A stretch of 64,000 bases of DNA from Eremochloa ophiuroides (taxonomy: Eukaryota > Streptophyta > Magnoliopsida > Poales > Poaceae), in assembly GCA_038502445.1 (NCBI GenBank), contig JAHLJS010000008.1, forward strand, positions 37,033,030 through 37,097,029. The letters are read 5' to 3'. Shown piece after piece: positions 23,898 through 36,500 of this stretch. Each line of letters starts with the position of its first letter. Position 1 is the stretch's first letter. A program made the position numbers and the translations under genes. The notes beneath the pieces were generated by a model that worked only from the letters and a program-made list of their open reading frames with translations, was not told where the DNA came from and did no database searches.

Positions 23898-24586
23898 GCA
23901 TCTTAGTTTCACAACGTATCCAAACACATCGAAACAAGGTTCCACTTCTCCCAAGACATCTATGTGTTTCATGGAGTTCAAAGCAAATAGTTTTCATGCC
24001 TATGGTGGTTCGAAGCAAACTGTGCTCCTATCTTGCATCTTAGTTTCACAACGCATCCAAACGTGGTTCCACTTCTACCATGACACCTACGTGTTTCATG
24101 GAGTGCAAAGCAAATAGTTTTCATGCCTATGGTGGCTCGAAGCAAACCGTGCTCCAATCTTGCATCTTGGTTTCACTACACATACACACGCATCCAAACG
24201 AGGTTCCACTTCTCCCATGATACCTATCTGTTTCATGGAGTGCAACGCAAATAATTTTCATGCCAATGGTGGTTCGAAGCAAACCGTGCTCCTATCTTGC
24301 ATCTTGGTTTCACAACGCATCTAAAGGCATCCAAATGAGGTTCCACTTCTCCCATGACACCTATGTGTTTCATGGTGTGCAAAGCAAATAGTTTTCGTGC
24401 CTATGGTAGGTTCGAAGCAAACCATGCTCCTATCTTGAATCTTGATTTCACAACACATCCAAACGCATCCAAACAAGGTTCCACTTCTCTCATGGCACCT
24501 ATGTGTTTCATGGAGTGCAAAGCAAATAGTTTTCATGCCTATGGTGGATGGAAGCAAACCGTGCTCCTATCTTGCTTCTTGGTTTC
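23898..24586 (+). repeat. 137-bp satellite array, segment 2
   Basis: Five or so monomers between E1 and E5. They continue the monomer order broken at 16373 and match 11708-12396 of the left array. The last bases GTTTC (24582-24586) are the left target duplication of E5. Confidence 0.95.
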
Positions 24587-25598
24587 TGATAAGGGTAATG
24601 GTTGTCCTGATCTTTCGGTGGAGATGGATAACTTCGATTTGGACTGGAGAGACGTTCACGATCCGACTACAACCGTCCAAGGACGCTGCGCCTTAGCGAC
24701 CGATACACCAACTACAACGGCTGCACGCGATCTTGCGGAGCACGACCAACCAAACCACTAGGGTTATTCCTGCAAGCAATCCAAGAACCAGCAAGAACAA
24801 GAAGAACAAGCACTCAATTGCAAATATGAGATGAAAGTTCAGATCTAATACACATGAAGGTGGGGTTCTGAATCGAGTAGAACGGATGGTCTAGTCGACA
24901 CACGCGTCTACAAGGAAGTAGCAGCGGCTAAACTTACATCAAAAACAAAAACCCGATCTGTTTGTGGCGGCTCTAGAGCCATATATGTGGATGGAAGGAT
25001 GACCAAGGAGGTGCTGGGGTCGTCCTCCAACCCTAGGACGTGTCCCTAATGGACCGAACTTGATACATGGGCCAATAGCCCAAAATTAGGCGACGCAGCA
25101 CCATAAGCAGAGAAGGACCTGACGTTAAAACGACGACTACAAACGTATCTGATAAGATATGGGAACAATCATAGATCCATTGGAAAGTAGACTTGATATG
25201 CTTTCCAAAGAGTCCTAAAACGTTCCAATCGGACTCCGTATGAAGTCGTGGTGACCGTCTCAAGTTGGGACTCTGCTGCAGTCCGAATTCCACACCAAAA
25301 CGTGTTGGACATGGACTCTTTCCTTCCTTGGGCTATAAGTGACATGGTGGCCTGGTGGAGGACGTTTGGAATACTTAGATTTGGTCCCCAATCAACTTCA
25401 TTGACCATCCGTGCTTCCGTTATGCAATCAAACCTTCCCTTGATCCATGTAAGTAATTCTGCAAATGAAAATACACACACTTTATGGTGCAGCACCAATT
25501 CATCAAATGTATCAATAATAACACTCATATAGAATGGTTTCACCTTTGGTTTAGAATTGGTTAATATGGTCATATCCAAGCCTATGATGTCCTCATCA
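24587..25598 (-). mobile_element. E5: solo LTR of a CRM-like Ty3/gypsy element (1012 bp)
   Basis: A single LTR with ends TGATAAGGG and TCCTCATCA is flanked by the 5-bp repeat GTTTC at 24582-24586 and 25599-25603. No internal sequence remains, the usual outcome of recombination between the two LTRs of one insertion. The first ~700 bp align with the E1 LTR; the last ~309 bp (25290-25598, the U3 start in element orientation) align with E4 and not with E1. Confidence 0.95.
25169..25598 (-). other. Open reading frame inside the E5 LTR, in gag-pol phase
   Basis: From the LTR start about 142 codons are open in the phase used by gag-pol to enter the LTR in E1. It begins DEDIIGLDMT and contains LLTWIKGRFDCI and VNEVDWGP, all shared or nearly shared with E4. 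The two copies differ at many residues yet have no frame-breaking indel over the first ~90 codons. It may be the former C-terminal tail of a gag-pol protein. Function is unknown, and in a solo LTR it is a relic. Confidence 0.4.
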
Positions 25599-28500
25599 GT
25601 TTCACAACGCATCCAAACGAGGTTCCACTTCTTCCAGGACACCTATGTGTTTCAGGGAGTGCAAGGCAAATAGTTTGCATGCCTATGGTGGTTCGAGGCA
25701 AACCGTGCTCCTATCTTGCATCTTGGTTTCACAACGCATCCAAATGCATCCAAATGAGGTTCCACTTCTCCCATGACACCTATGTGTTGCATGGAGTGCA
25801 AAGCCAAAAGTTTTCACGCCTATGGTGGTTCGAAGCAAGCCGTGCTCCTATCTTGCATCTGTGTTTCACAATGCATCCAAAAACATCCAAACGAGGTTCC
25901 ACTTTTCCCATGACACCTATTAGTTTCATGGTGTTCAATGCAAGTAGTTTTCGTGCCTATGGTAGGTTCAAAGCAAACCGTGCTCATATCTTGCATCTTG
26001 GTTTCACAACGTTTCGAAACACATCCAAACGTGGTTCCACTTCTTTCGTGACACCTATGTGTTTCATGGAGTGCAAAGCAAATATTTTCATGCCTATGGT
26101 GGTTCGAAGCAAACCCGGCTCCTATCTTGAATCTTGGTTTCACAACGCATCCAAACACTTCCAAACGAGGTTCCACTTCTCCCGTGACATCTCTGAGTAT
26201 CATCGAGTGCAAAGCAAATAGTTTTCGTGCCTCCGGTAGGTTCGAAGCAAACCGTGCTCCTATCTTGCATCTTGGTTTCACAACGCATCCAAACGAGGTT
26301 CCACTTCTCCAATGACACCTATGTGTTTCATCGAGTGCAAGGCAAAGAGTTTGCATGCCTATGGTGGTTCGAAGCAAACCGTGCTCCTATCTTGCATCTT
26401 GGTTTCACAACGCATCCAAACACATCCATATGTTGTTCCACTTCTCCCATGACACCTATGTGTTTCATAGAGTGCATTGCAGATAGTTTTCATGCCTATT
26501 GTTGTTCGAAGCAAACCGTGCTCCTATCTTGCATCTTGGTTTCAGAATGCATCCAAACGAGGTTCCAGTGCTCCATGTGTTTCATCGAGTGCAAAGCAAA
26601 AAGTTTTCATGCCTATGGTGGTTCGAAGCAAGCCGTGCTCCTATCTTGCATCTGTGTTTCACAATGCATCCAAAAACTTCCAAACGAGGTTCCACTTTTC
26701 CCATGACACCTATTTGTTTAATGGTGCGCAAAGCAAATAGTTTTCGTGCCTATGGCAGGCTTAAAGCAAACCGTGCTCATATCTTGCATCTTGGTTTCAC
26801 AACGTATCCAAACACATCCAAACGAGGTTCCACTTCTTCCATGACACCTATGTGTTTCGTGGAGTGCAAAGCAAATATTTTCATGCCTATGGTTGTTCGA
26901 AGCAAACCCGGCTCCCATCTTGAATCTTGGTTTGACAACGCATCCAAACACTTCTAAATGAGGTTCCACTTCTCCCATGACATCTTTGAGTATCATCGAG
27001 TGCAAAGCAAATAGTTTTCGTGCCTATGGTAGGTTCGAAGCAAACCGTGCTCCTATCTTGCATCTTGGTTTCACAACGCATCCAAGCGCATCCAAATGAG
27101 GTTCCACTTATCCCATGACACCTATGTGTTTCATGGAGTGCAAAGCAGATAGTTTACATGCCTATTGTTATTCGAAGCAAACCGTGCTCCTATCTTGCAT
27201 CTCGGTTTTAGAATGCATCCAAACACATCCAAACGAGGTTCTAGTTCTCCATGTGCTTCATCGAGTGCAAAGCAAATAGTTTTCGTGCCTATGGTAGGTT
27301 CGAAGCAAACCGTGCTCCTATGTTTCTTCTTGATTTCACAACACATCCAAACGCATCCAAACACGGTTCCACTTCTCTCATGGCACCTATGTGTTTCATG
27401 GAGTGCAAAGCAAATAGTTTTCATGCGTATCGTGGTTCGAAGCAAACCGTGCTCCTATCTTGCAACTTGGTTTCACAAGGCATCCAAACGAGGTTCCACT
27501 TCTTCCATGACACCTTTGTGTTTCATCGATTGCAAGGCAAATAGTTTGCATGCCTTTGGCGGTTCGAAGCAAACTGTGCTACTATCTTGCATCTTGGTTT
27601 CACAACGCCTCCAAACACTTGCAAACGAGGTTCCACTTCTCCCATGACACCTATGTGTTTCATGGAGTGCAATGCAAAAAGTTTTCATGCCTATGGTGGT
27701 TCGAAGCAAGCCGTGCTCCTATCTTGCGTCTTTGTTTCACAATGTATCCAAAAACATCCAAACGAGGTTCCACTTTTCCCATGACACCTATTAGTTTCAT
27801 GGGGTGCAAAGCAAATAGCTTTCATGCCTATGGTAGGTTCAAAGCAAACTGCGCTCATATCTTGCATCTTTGTTTCACAACGTATCCAAACACATCCAAA
27901 CGAGGTTCCACTTCTTCCATGACACCTATGTGTTTCATAGAGTGCAAAGCAAATATTTTCATGCCTATGGTGGTTCGAAGTAAACCTGGCTCCTATCTTG
28001 AATCTTGGTTACAGAACGTATCCAAACACTTCCAAACGAGGTTCCACTTCACCCATGCCATCTATGAGTATCATCGAGTGCAAAGCAAATATTTTTCGTG
28101 CCTATGGTAGGTTCAAAGCAAACCGTGCTCCTATCTTGCATCTTGGTTTCACAACGCATCCAAACGAGGTTCCACTTCTCCCATAACACCTATGTCTTTC
28201 ATGGAGTGCAGGGCAAATAGTTTGCATGCCTATGGTGGTTCAAAGCAAACCGTGCTCCTATCTTGCATCTTGGTTTCACAACGCATCGAAACGCATCCAA
28301 ATGAGGTTCCACATCTCCCATGACTTCTATGTGTTTCATGGAGTGCAAAGCAGATAGTTTGCAAGCCTAAGGTGGTTCAAAGCAAACCGTGCTCCTATCT
28401 TGCATCGTGGTTTCAGAATGCATCGAAACGCATCCAAACGAGGTTCCAGTTCTCCATGTGTTTCATCAAGTGCAAAGCAAATAGTTTTCGTACCTATGTT

Positions 28501-31500
28501 AGGTTCGAAGCAAACCGTGCTCCTATCTTGCATCTTGATTTCACAACACAACCAAACGCATCTAAACAAGGTTCCACTTCTCTCATGGCACCAATGGGTT
28601 TAATGGAGTGCAAAGCAAATAGTTTTCATGCCTATGGTGGTTCCAATCAAACCCTGCTCCTATCTTGCATCTTGGTTTCACAACGCATCCAAACGAATCC
28701 AAACATGGTTCCACTTCTCCCATGACACCTATGTGTTTCGTGGAGTGCAAAGCAAATAGTTTTCAGGCCAATGGTGGTTCGAAGGAAACCGTGCTCCTAT
28801 CTTGCATCTTGGTTTCACAACTCATCCAAACGCATCCGAATGCGGTTCCACTTCTCCCATGACACCTATGTGTTTCATGGAGTGCAAAGCAAATAGTTTT
28901 CATGCCTATGGTGGTTCGAAGCAAACCGTGCTCCAATCTTGCATCTTGGTTTCACAACGCATCCAAACGAGGTACCACTTCTCACATGACACCTATGTGT
29001 TTCGTGCCTATGGTGGTTCGAAGCAAACCGTGCACCTATCTTTGCGCCTTGGTTTCACAACACATCCAAACGAGGTTCCACTTCTCCCATGACACCTATG
29101 AGTTTCATGGAGTGTAAGGCAAATCGCTTTCATGCCTATGGTGGTTCGAAGCAAGCCGTGCTCCTATCTTGCATCTTTGTTTAACAATGCATCCAAATGC
29201 ATCCAAACGAGTTTCCACTTTTCCCATGACACATATGAGTTTCATGGAGTGCAAAACTAATTTTCGTGCCTATGGTAGGTTCAAAGGAAACAGTGCTCCT
29301 ATCTAGCATATTGGTTTCACAACGTATCCAAACACATCCAAACGAGGTTCCACTTCTCCCATGACACCTATCATGGAGTGCAAAGCAAATAGTTTTTATG
29401 CCTATGATGGCTCGAAGCCAACCCTGCTCCTATCTAGCATCTTGGTTTCACAACGCATCCAAACGCATTCAAACGAGGTTCCACTTCTCCCATGACATCT
29501 ATGAGTTTCATCGAGTGCAAAGCAAATAGTTTTCGTGCCTACGGTAGGTTTGAAGTAAAGCGTGGTCCTATCTTGCATCTTGGTTTCACAACGCGTCCGA
29601 ACAAAGTTCCACTTCTCCCTTGGCACCAATGTGTTTCATGGAATTCAAAGCAAATAGTTTTAATGCCTACGGTGGTTCGAAGCAAACCGTGCTCCTATCT
29701 TGCATCTTTATTTAACAATGCATCCAAACGAGGTTCCACTTTTCCCATGACACCTATGAGTTTCAAGGCGTGCAAAACAAATAGTTTTCGTGCCTATGGT
29801 TGGTTCAAAGCAAACCGTGCTCCTATCTTGCATCTTGGTTTCACAACGTATCTAAACACATCCAAACGAGGTTCCACTTCTCCCATGACACCTATCATGG
29901 AGTGCAAAGCAAATAGCTTTCATGCCTATGGTGGTTCGAAGCCAACCCTGCTCCTATCTTGTATCTTGGTTTCACAACGCATCCAAACGCATCCAAACGA
30001 GGTTCCACTTCTCCCATGACATCTATGAGTTTCATCGAGTGCAAAGGAAATAGTTTTCGTGCCTACGGTAGGTTCGAAGTAAAGCGTGGTCCTATCTTGC
30101 ATCTCGGTTTCACAACGCGTCCAAACAAAGTTCCACTTCTCCCATGGCACCTATGTGTTTCATGGAATTCAAAGCAAATAGTTTTCATGGCTACGGTGGT
30201 TCGAAGCAAACCGTGCTCCCATATTGCATCTTGGTTTCACAACGCATCCATATGCATCCAAACAAGGTTCCACTTCTCCCATGACACCTATGTGTTTGAT
30301 GGAGTGCAAAGCAAATAGTTTTCATGCGTATGGCGATTCGAAGCAAACCGTGCTCCTATCTTGCATCCTGGTTTCACAACGCATCCAAACGTATCCGAAC
30401 GAGGTTCCACTTCTCCCATGACACCTATGTGTTTCATGGAGTGGAAAGCAAATAGTTTTCATGCCTATGGTGGTTCGAAGCAAACCGTGCTCCTATCTTG
30501 CATCTTGGTTTCACAACGCATCCAAACGAGATTCCACTTCTCCCATGACACCTATGTGTTTCATGGAGTGCAAGGCAAATTGTTTTAATGCCTATGGTGG
30601 TTCGAAGCAAACCGTGCTCCATCTTGCATGTTTGTTTCACAATGCATCCAAACGCATCCAAACGAGGTTCCACTTTTCCCGTGACACCTATGAGTGTCAT
30701 GGAGTGCAAAGCAAATAGGTTTCGTGCCTACAGTAGGTTCAAAGCAAACCATGCTCCTATCTTGCATCTTGGTTTCACAACGTATCCAAACACATCCAAA
30801 CGAGGTTCCACTTCTCCCATGACACCTATGTGTTTCATGGAGTGCAAAGCAAATAGTTCTCATGCCTATGGTGGTTCGAAGCAAACCCTGCTCCAATCTT
30901 GCATCTTGGTTTCACAACGCATCCAAACGAGGTTCCACTTCTCCCATGACATCTATGAGTTTCATCGAGTGCAAAGCAAATAGTTTTCATGCCTATGGTG
31001 GTTCGAAGCAAACCCTGCTCCAATCTTGCATCTTGGCTTCACAACGCATCCAAACAAGGTTCCACTTCTCCCATGGCTCTAATGTGTTTCAGGGAGTTCA
31101 AAGCCAAACGTTTTCATGCCTGTGGTGGCTCGATGTAAACCATGCTCCTATCTTGCAAATTGGTTTGACAACACATCCACACGCATCCAAACGAGGTTCC
31201 ACTTCTCACATGACACCTATCTATTTCATGGGGAGCAAAGCAAATAGTTTTCATGCCAATGGTGGTTCGAAGCAAATCGTGCTCCTATCTTGCATCTTGG
31301 CTTCACAAAGCATCCATACGCATCCAAACAAGGTTCCACTTCTCCCATGACACCTAGTTTCATGGACTGCAAAGCAAATAGTTTTAATGCCAATGGTGGT
31401 TCGAAGCAAACCGTGCTCCTATCTTGCATCTTGGATTCAGAATGCATCCAAACGCATCTAAATGAGGTTCCAGTTCTCCATGTGTTTCATCGAGTGCAAT

Positions 31501-33593
31501 TCAAATAGTTTTCATGCCTATGGTAGGTTCGAAGAAAACCGTGCTCCTATCTTGCATCTTGATTTCATGACACATCCAAACACATACAAACGAGGTTCCA
31601 CTTCTGCCAAGACACTTATGTGTTTCATGGAGTGCAAACCAAATAGTTTTCATGCCTATGGTGGTTCGAAGCAAACCCTGCTCCTATCTTGCATATTGGT
31701 TTCACAATGCATCCAAACGCATCCAAACGAGGTTCCACTTCTCCCATGGCATCTATGAGTTTCATCGAGTGCAAAGCAAATAGTTTTCGTGCCTATGGTA
31801 GGTTCGATGTAAACCGTGGTCCTATCTTGCATCTTGGTTTCATAACGCATCCAAACAAGGTTCCACTTCTCCCATGACACCTATGTGTTTCATGGAGTTC
31901 AAAGCAAATAGTTTTCATGCCTATGGGGGCTCGAAGCAGGTGCTTCTATCTTGCATCCTGGTTTCACAGCGCATACAAACGTGGTTCCACTTCTCCCATG
32001 ACACCTATGTGTTTCATGGAGTGCAAAGCAAATTGTTTTCATGCCTATGGTGGCTCGAAGCAAACCATGCTCCTATCTTGCATCTTGGTTTCACAACACA
32101 TCCACACGCATCCAAACGAGGTTCCACTTTTCCCATGACACCTATCTGTTTCATGGAGTGCAACGCAAATAATTTTCATGCCAATGGTGGTTTGATGCAA
32201 ACCGTGCTCCTATCTTGCATATTGGTTTCACAACGCATCCACACATGGTTCCACTTCTCCCATGACACCTATGTGTTTCATGGAGTGCAAAGCAAATAGT
32301 TTTCATGCCTATTGTGGTTCGACGCAAACCGTGCTCCTATCTTGCATCTTGGTTTCACAACGCATCCAAACATATCCAAACGAGGTTCCACTTCTCCCAC
32401 GACACCTACGTGTTTGATCGAGTGCAAAGCAAATAGTTTTCATGCCTATTGTTGTTCGAAGCAAACCGTGCTCCTATCTTGCATCTTGCTCTCACAACAC
32501 ATCCACACGCATCCAAACTGAGGTTCCACTTCTCCCATGACACCTATCTGTTTCATGGAGTGCAAAGCAAATAGTTTTCATGCCAATGGTGGTTCGAAGC
32601 AAACCGTGCTCCTATCTTGCATCTTGGTTTCAGAATGCACCCAAATGTATCCAAACGAGGTACCAGTTCTCCTTGTGTTTCATCGAGTGCAAAGCAAATA
32701 GTTTTTGTGCCTATGACAGGTTCGAAGCAATCCGTGCTCCTATCTTGCATCTTGATTTCACAACACCTCCAAACGCATCCAAACAGGGTTCCATTTCTCC
32801 CATGGCACCTATGTGTTTCATGGAGTACAAAGCAAATAGTTTTCATGCCGATGGTGGTTCCAAGCAAACCGTGCTCCTGTCTTGCATCTTGGTTTCACAA
32901 CGCATCCAAACAAGGTTCCACTTCTCCCATGACATCTATGTGTTTCATGGAGTGCAAGGCAAATAGTTTGCATGCCTATGGTGGTTCGAAACAAACCGTG
33001 CTCCTATCATGCATCTTCGTTTCACAACGCATCCAAATGCATCCAAATGAGGTTCCACTTCTCCCATGACACCTATGTGTTTCATAGAGTGCAAGGCAAA
33101 TAGTTTTCATGACTATGGTGGTTCGAAGCAAGCCGTGCTCCTATCTTGCATCTTTGTTTCACAATGCATCCAAAAACATCCAAACGAGATTCCACTTTTC
33201 CCAAGACACCTATTCAAGGAGTGCAAAGCAACTAGTTTTCATGCCTATGGTGGCTCGAAGCAAACCGTGCTCCAATCTTGCATCTTGGTTTCACAACACA
33301 TCCACACGCATCCAAACGAGGTTCCACTTCTCCCATGACACCTATCTGTTTCATGGAGTGCAAAGCAAATAGTTTTCATGCCAATGGTGGTTCTAAGCAA
33401 ACCATGCTCCTATCTTGCATCTTGGTTTCATATTGCATCCATACGCATCCAAACAAGGTTCCACTTCACCCATGACACCTTTGTGTTTCATGGAGTGCAA
33501 AGCAAATAGTTTTCATGCCTATTGTTGTTCGAAGCAAACCGTCCTCCTATCTTGCATCTTGTTTTCAGAATGCATCCAAACGAGGTTCCAGTT
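25599..33593 (+). repeat. 137-bp satellite array, segment 3
   Basis: About 8.0 kb of the same satellite in the same orientation. It includes monomers with the 10-bp-shorter form GTTCCAGTTCTCCATGTG (for example near 26560, 28450, 31470 and 32660), a 25-bp-deleted monomer near 28990-29020, and monomers reading CACCTATCATGGAG with GTGTTTC missing (near 29370 and 29890). The array ends abruptly inside a monomer at GAGGTTCCAGTT where E2 begins. Confidence 0.96.
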
Positions 33594-36500
33594 GGGCATG
33601 TTCGTATAACTTGGGAAGACATGAAGAGGGAAATGCGATGTCGTTTTGTTCCTGCATATTACTCTCGTGATCTACATTTGAAGCTGAAACGTCTTGTGCA
33701 AGGTACTCGTACTGTTGATGAATATTTTCAAGAATTGGAAATGTGTTTACTTCGTACAGGGATAACTGAAGATGAGGAATCCACAATGGCTCAATTTCTG
33801 GTTGACCTCAATAAACCCATTGCTGATAAAGTGGATATGACAAACTACACATGTCTCACCGAGTTGGTTCATTTTGCAAAGAGGGCTGAAAGGCAAATTT
33901 CTACGTCTTACAAATACAATGCTTCATGGCGTCATTCCCAACAGCAAGGGGATGTCACGCCTCAATTCCAACAGCAAGAAGCTGCAATGCCCAAATCCTC
34001 ATCTCGTGGAGCACATAGATCTTTTCCAACTTCTTCCAAACAATTGGATGTGAAAGGTAAAGCTGTGAGTTCAGGTCAGCCCACTTCTTCTACTGCAGCC
34101 ACCCAACGCAAGACAAGCAAGATTGAGTGTTTTAAGTGTGGTGGTCATGGGCATAAGCAAGCTGAATGTCCCAATCGTCGTACTATTATTGCACTTGCTG
34201 ATGGTTCTTATGATTCACAAAGTGAAGAGGAGGACGAGTTTAACAATGTATTTGCAGATCTTAATCTTGACACTTGTGAGTATTCAGCAGAGGATGGTAC
34301 ATTTGAGCTAGGCCTAAATTGTTTAGCCATTCAACCTATTCCAACTTTTGCTCACAATGACATTTTACAAGATGTTGTTTCTCCATCTTCCGACGAGATT
34401 ACTAGTGATGATTTTGATGAGTTGCTTGCTGATTTTCATGATTTGAAGCCTTCTATAATGAACACAAAATCTCCTTCTTTGGTGGTGAGGCGAGTTCTTT
34501 CCACTCAATTTGTTGCTGCTGAACAAGGACAACGCCATAATTTGTTTCAATCCCGATGCAAAGTGAAAGGACAAGTGTGCCGTTTCATCATATATGGTGG
34601 GAGCTGCAATAATATTTGTTAGTGCTTTGCTTGTTGAGAAGCTTGGTTTGCAGCCACGTCGCCATCCACATCCATACCATATGCAATGGTTGAATAATTC
34701 TAGGACAGTTAAGGTTTCAGCCATGATTCGTTTGTCATTTTACATTGGTGATTATCATGGAGAGGTGGATTGTGATATTGTTCCCATGCAAGCATGACAT
34801 TTGCTGCCTGGTCGGCCCTGGCAATTTGATGTGGACTCGGTGCATTTTGGACGGTCTAACAAACACACTTTCATTCACAATGACAAGAAGGTGGTTCTTG
34901 TTCCATTATCTCCAGAGGAGATACATGCTTCAGATATGGCTCGCAAGAAAAGAGAGGAATCTGACAAAAGAAAATTGAGTGAGATCCCCAACACAAGTAA
35001 GGGAGAGAGCTCTAACCCATCCAGCCACATAACGCCTCATGCCAATCCTACACAGCCACGCCACACTAAGTGTCTCTTTGTGAGCAAGAGTGATATGAGA
35101 GAATTGAGAAACACCACAACACCATTCTTTGTGCTCTTGCACAAGGAGGTCCTACTTTCAACTAACGATTTACCTTCATCGCTGCCTAGTGTTGTTCTTG
35201 ATCTCTTACAGGACTTTGAAGATGGTTTTCCCGATGAGATACCAGCTGGACTTCCTCCACTCCGTGGAATTGAGCATCAAATTGATTTGGTACCAGGTGC
35301 TTCTCTTCCAAATCGTCCAGCCTACCGCACCAATCCCGCAGAGACAAAGGAAATTCAGCGACAGGTAAAAGAGCTTTTGGACAAAGGGTATGTTCGTGAA
35401 TCCTTATCACCATGTGCTGTTCCCGTTCTTTTAGTTCCAAAGAAAGATGGCTCTTGGCGCATGTGTGTTGATTGTCGTGCTATCAATGCTATAACTGTTC
35501 GATATCGCCATCCCATTCCACGACTTGATGACATGTTAGATGAATTGAGTAGTTCCATCATTTTCACCAAGATTGATTTGCGTAGTGGCTATCATCAAAT
35601 CCGCATGAAACTTGGTGATGAATGGAAAACAGCGTTTAAAACTAAAATTGGTCTCTATGAATGGCTTGTGATGCCATTTGGCTTGACAAATGCTCCTTCA
35701 ACTTTTATGCGCTTAATGAATCATGTTTTACGAGCTTTCATTGGCAAGTTTGTAGTTGTTTATTTTGATGATATTCTGATCTATAGCAAATCATTTGATG
35801 AACATCTTGATCATATCCGTCAAGTACTTGCTGTTTTGAGGGAAGAGAAATTGTATGGCAACATTGGTAAGTGCACCTTTTGCACAGACCGTGTTGTTTT
35901 CCTTGGTTTTGTTGTTTCCGCAGATGGTATTCAGGTTGATGAAGAGAAGGTTAAAGCAATAAAGGATTGGCCTACACCGGTAAATGTGAGCCAAGTTCGA
36001 AGCTTTCATGGTCTTGCAAGTTTCTATAGGCGTTTTGTCAAAGATTTCAGCACCCTCGCTGTACCCCTTAACAATCTCACAAATAAGGATGTTCCATTCA
36101 AGTGGGGACATGACGAAGACCAAGCATTTCACACACTGAAAACAAAGCTTTGTGAAGCACCGCTGCTACACCTTCCTGATTTTGGTAAGACATTTGAAAT
36201 TGAATGTGATGCAAGTGGTATTGGCATAAGAGGTGTACTGCTACAAGAAGGTAAACCTGTTGCCTACTTTTCTGAAAAGCTTAATGGTCCACATCTGAAT
36301 TACTCGGTTTATGACAAAGAGCTTTATGCCTTAGTTCGCGTTTTGGAAGTTTGGCAACATTACTTATTACCTAAAGAATTTGTAATCCATTCTGATCATG
36401 AAGCTTTGAAATATCTTAAAAGCCAAGGCAAGCTGAACCGTCGACATGCTAAATGGATTGAATTCATTGAAACGTTTCCCTATATTGTCAAACATGAGCT

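Noticed and set aside
33522..33600. The gag frame of E2 opening in satellite upstream of 33594
   Set aside because: The satellite part is only an accidental in-frame fusion at the truncation point, not a gag N-terminus.
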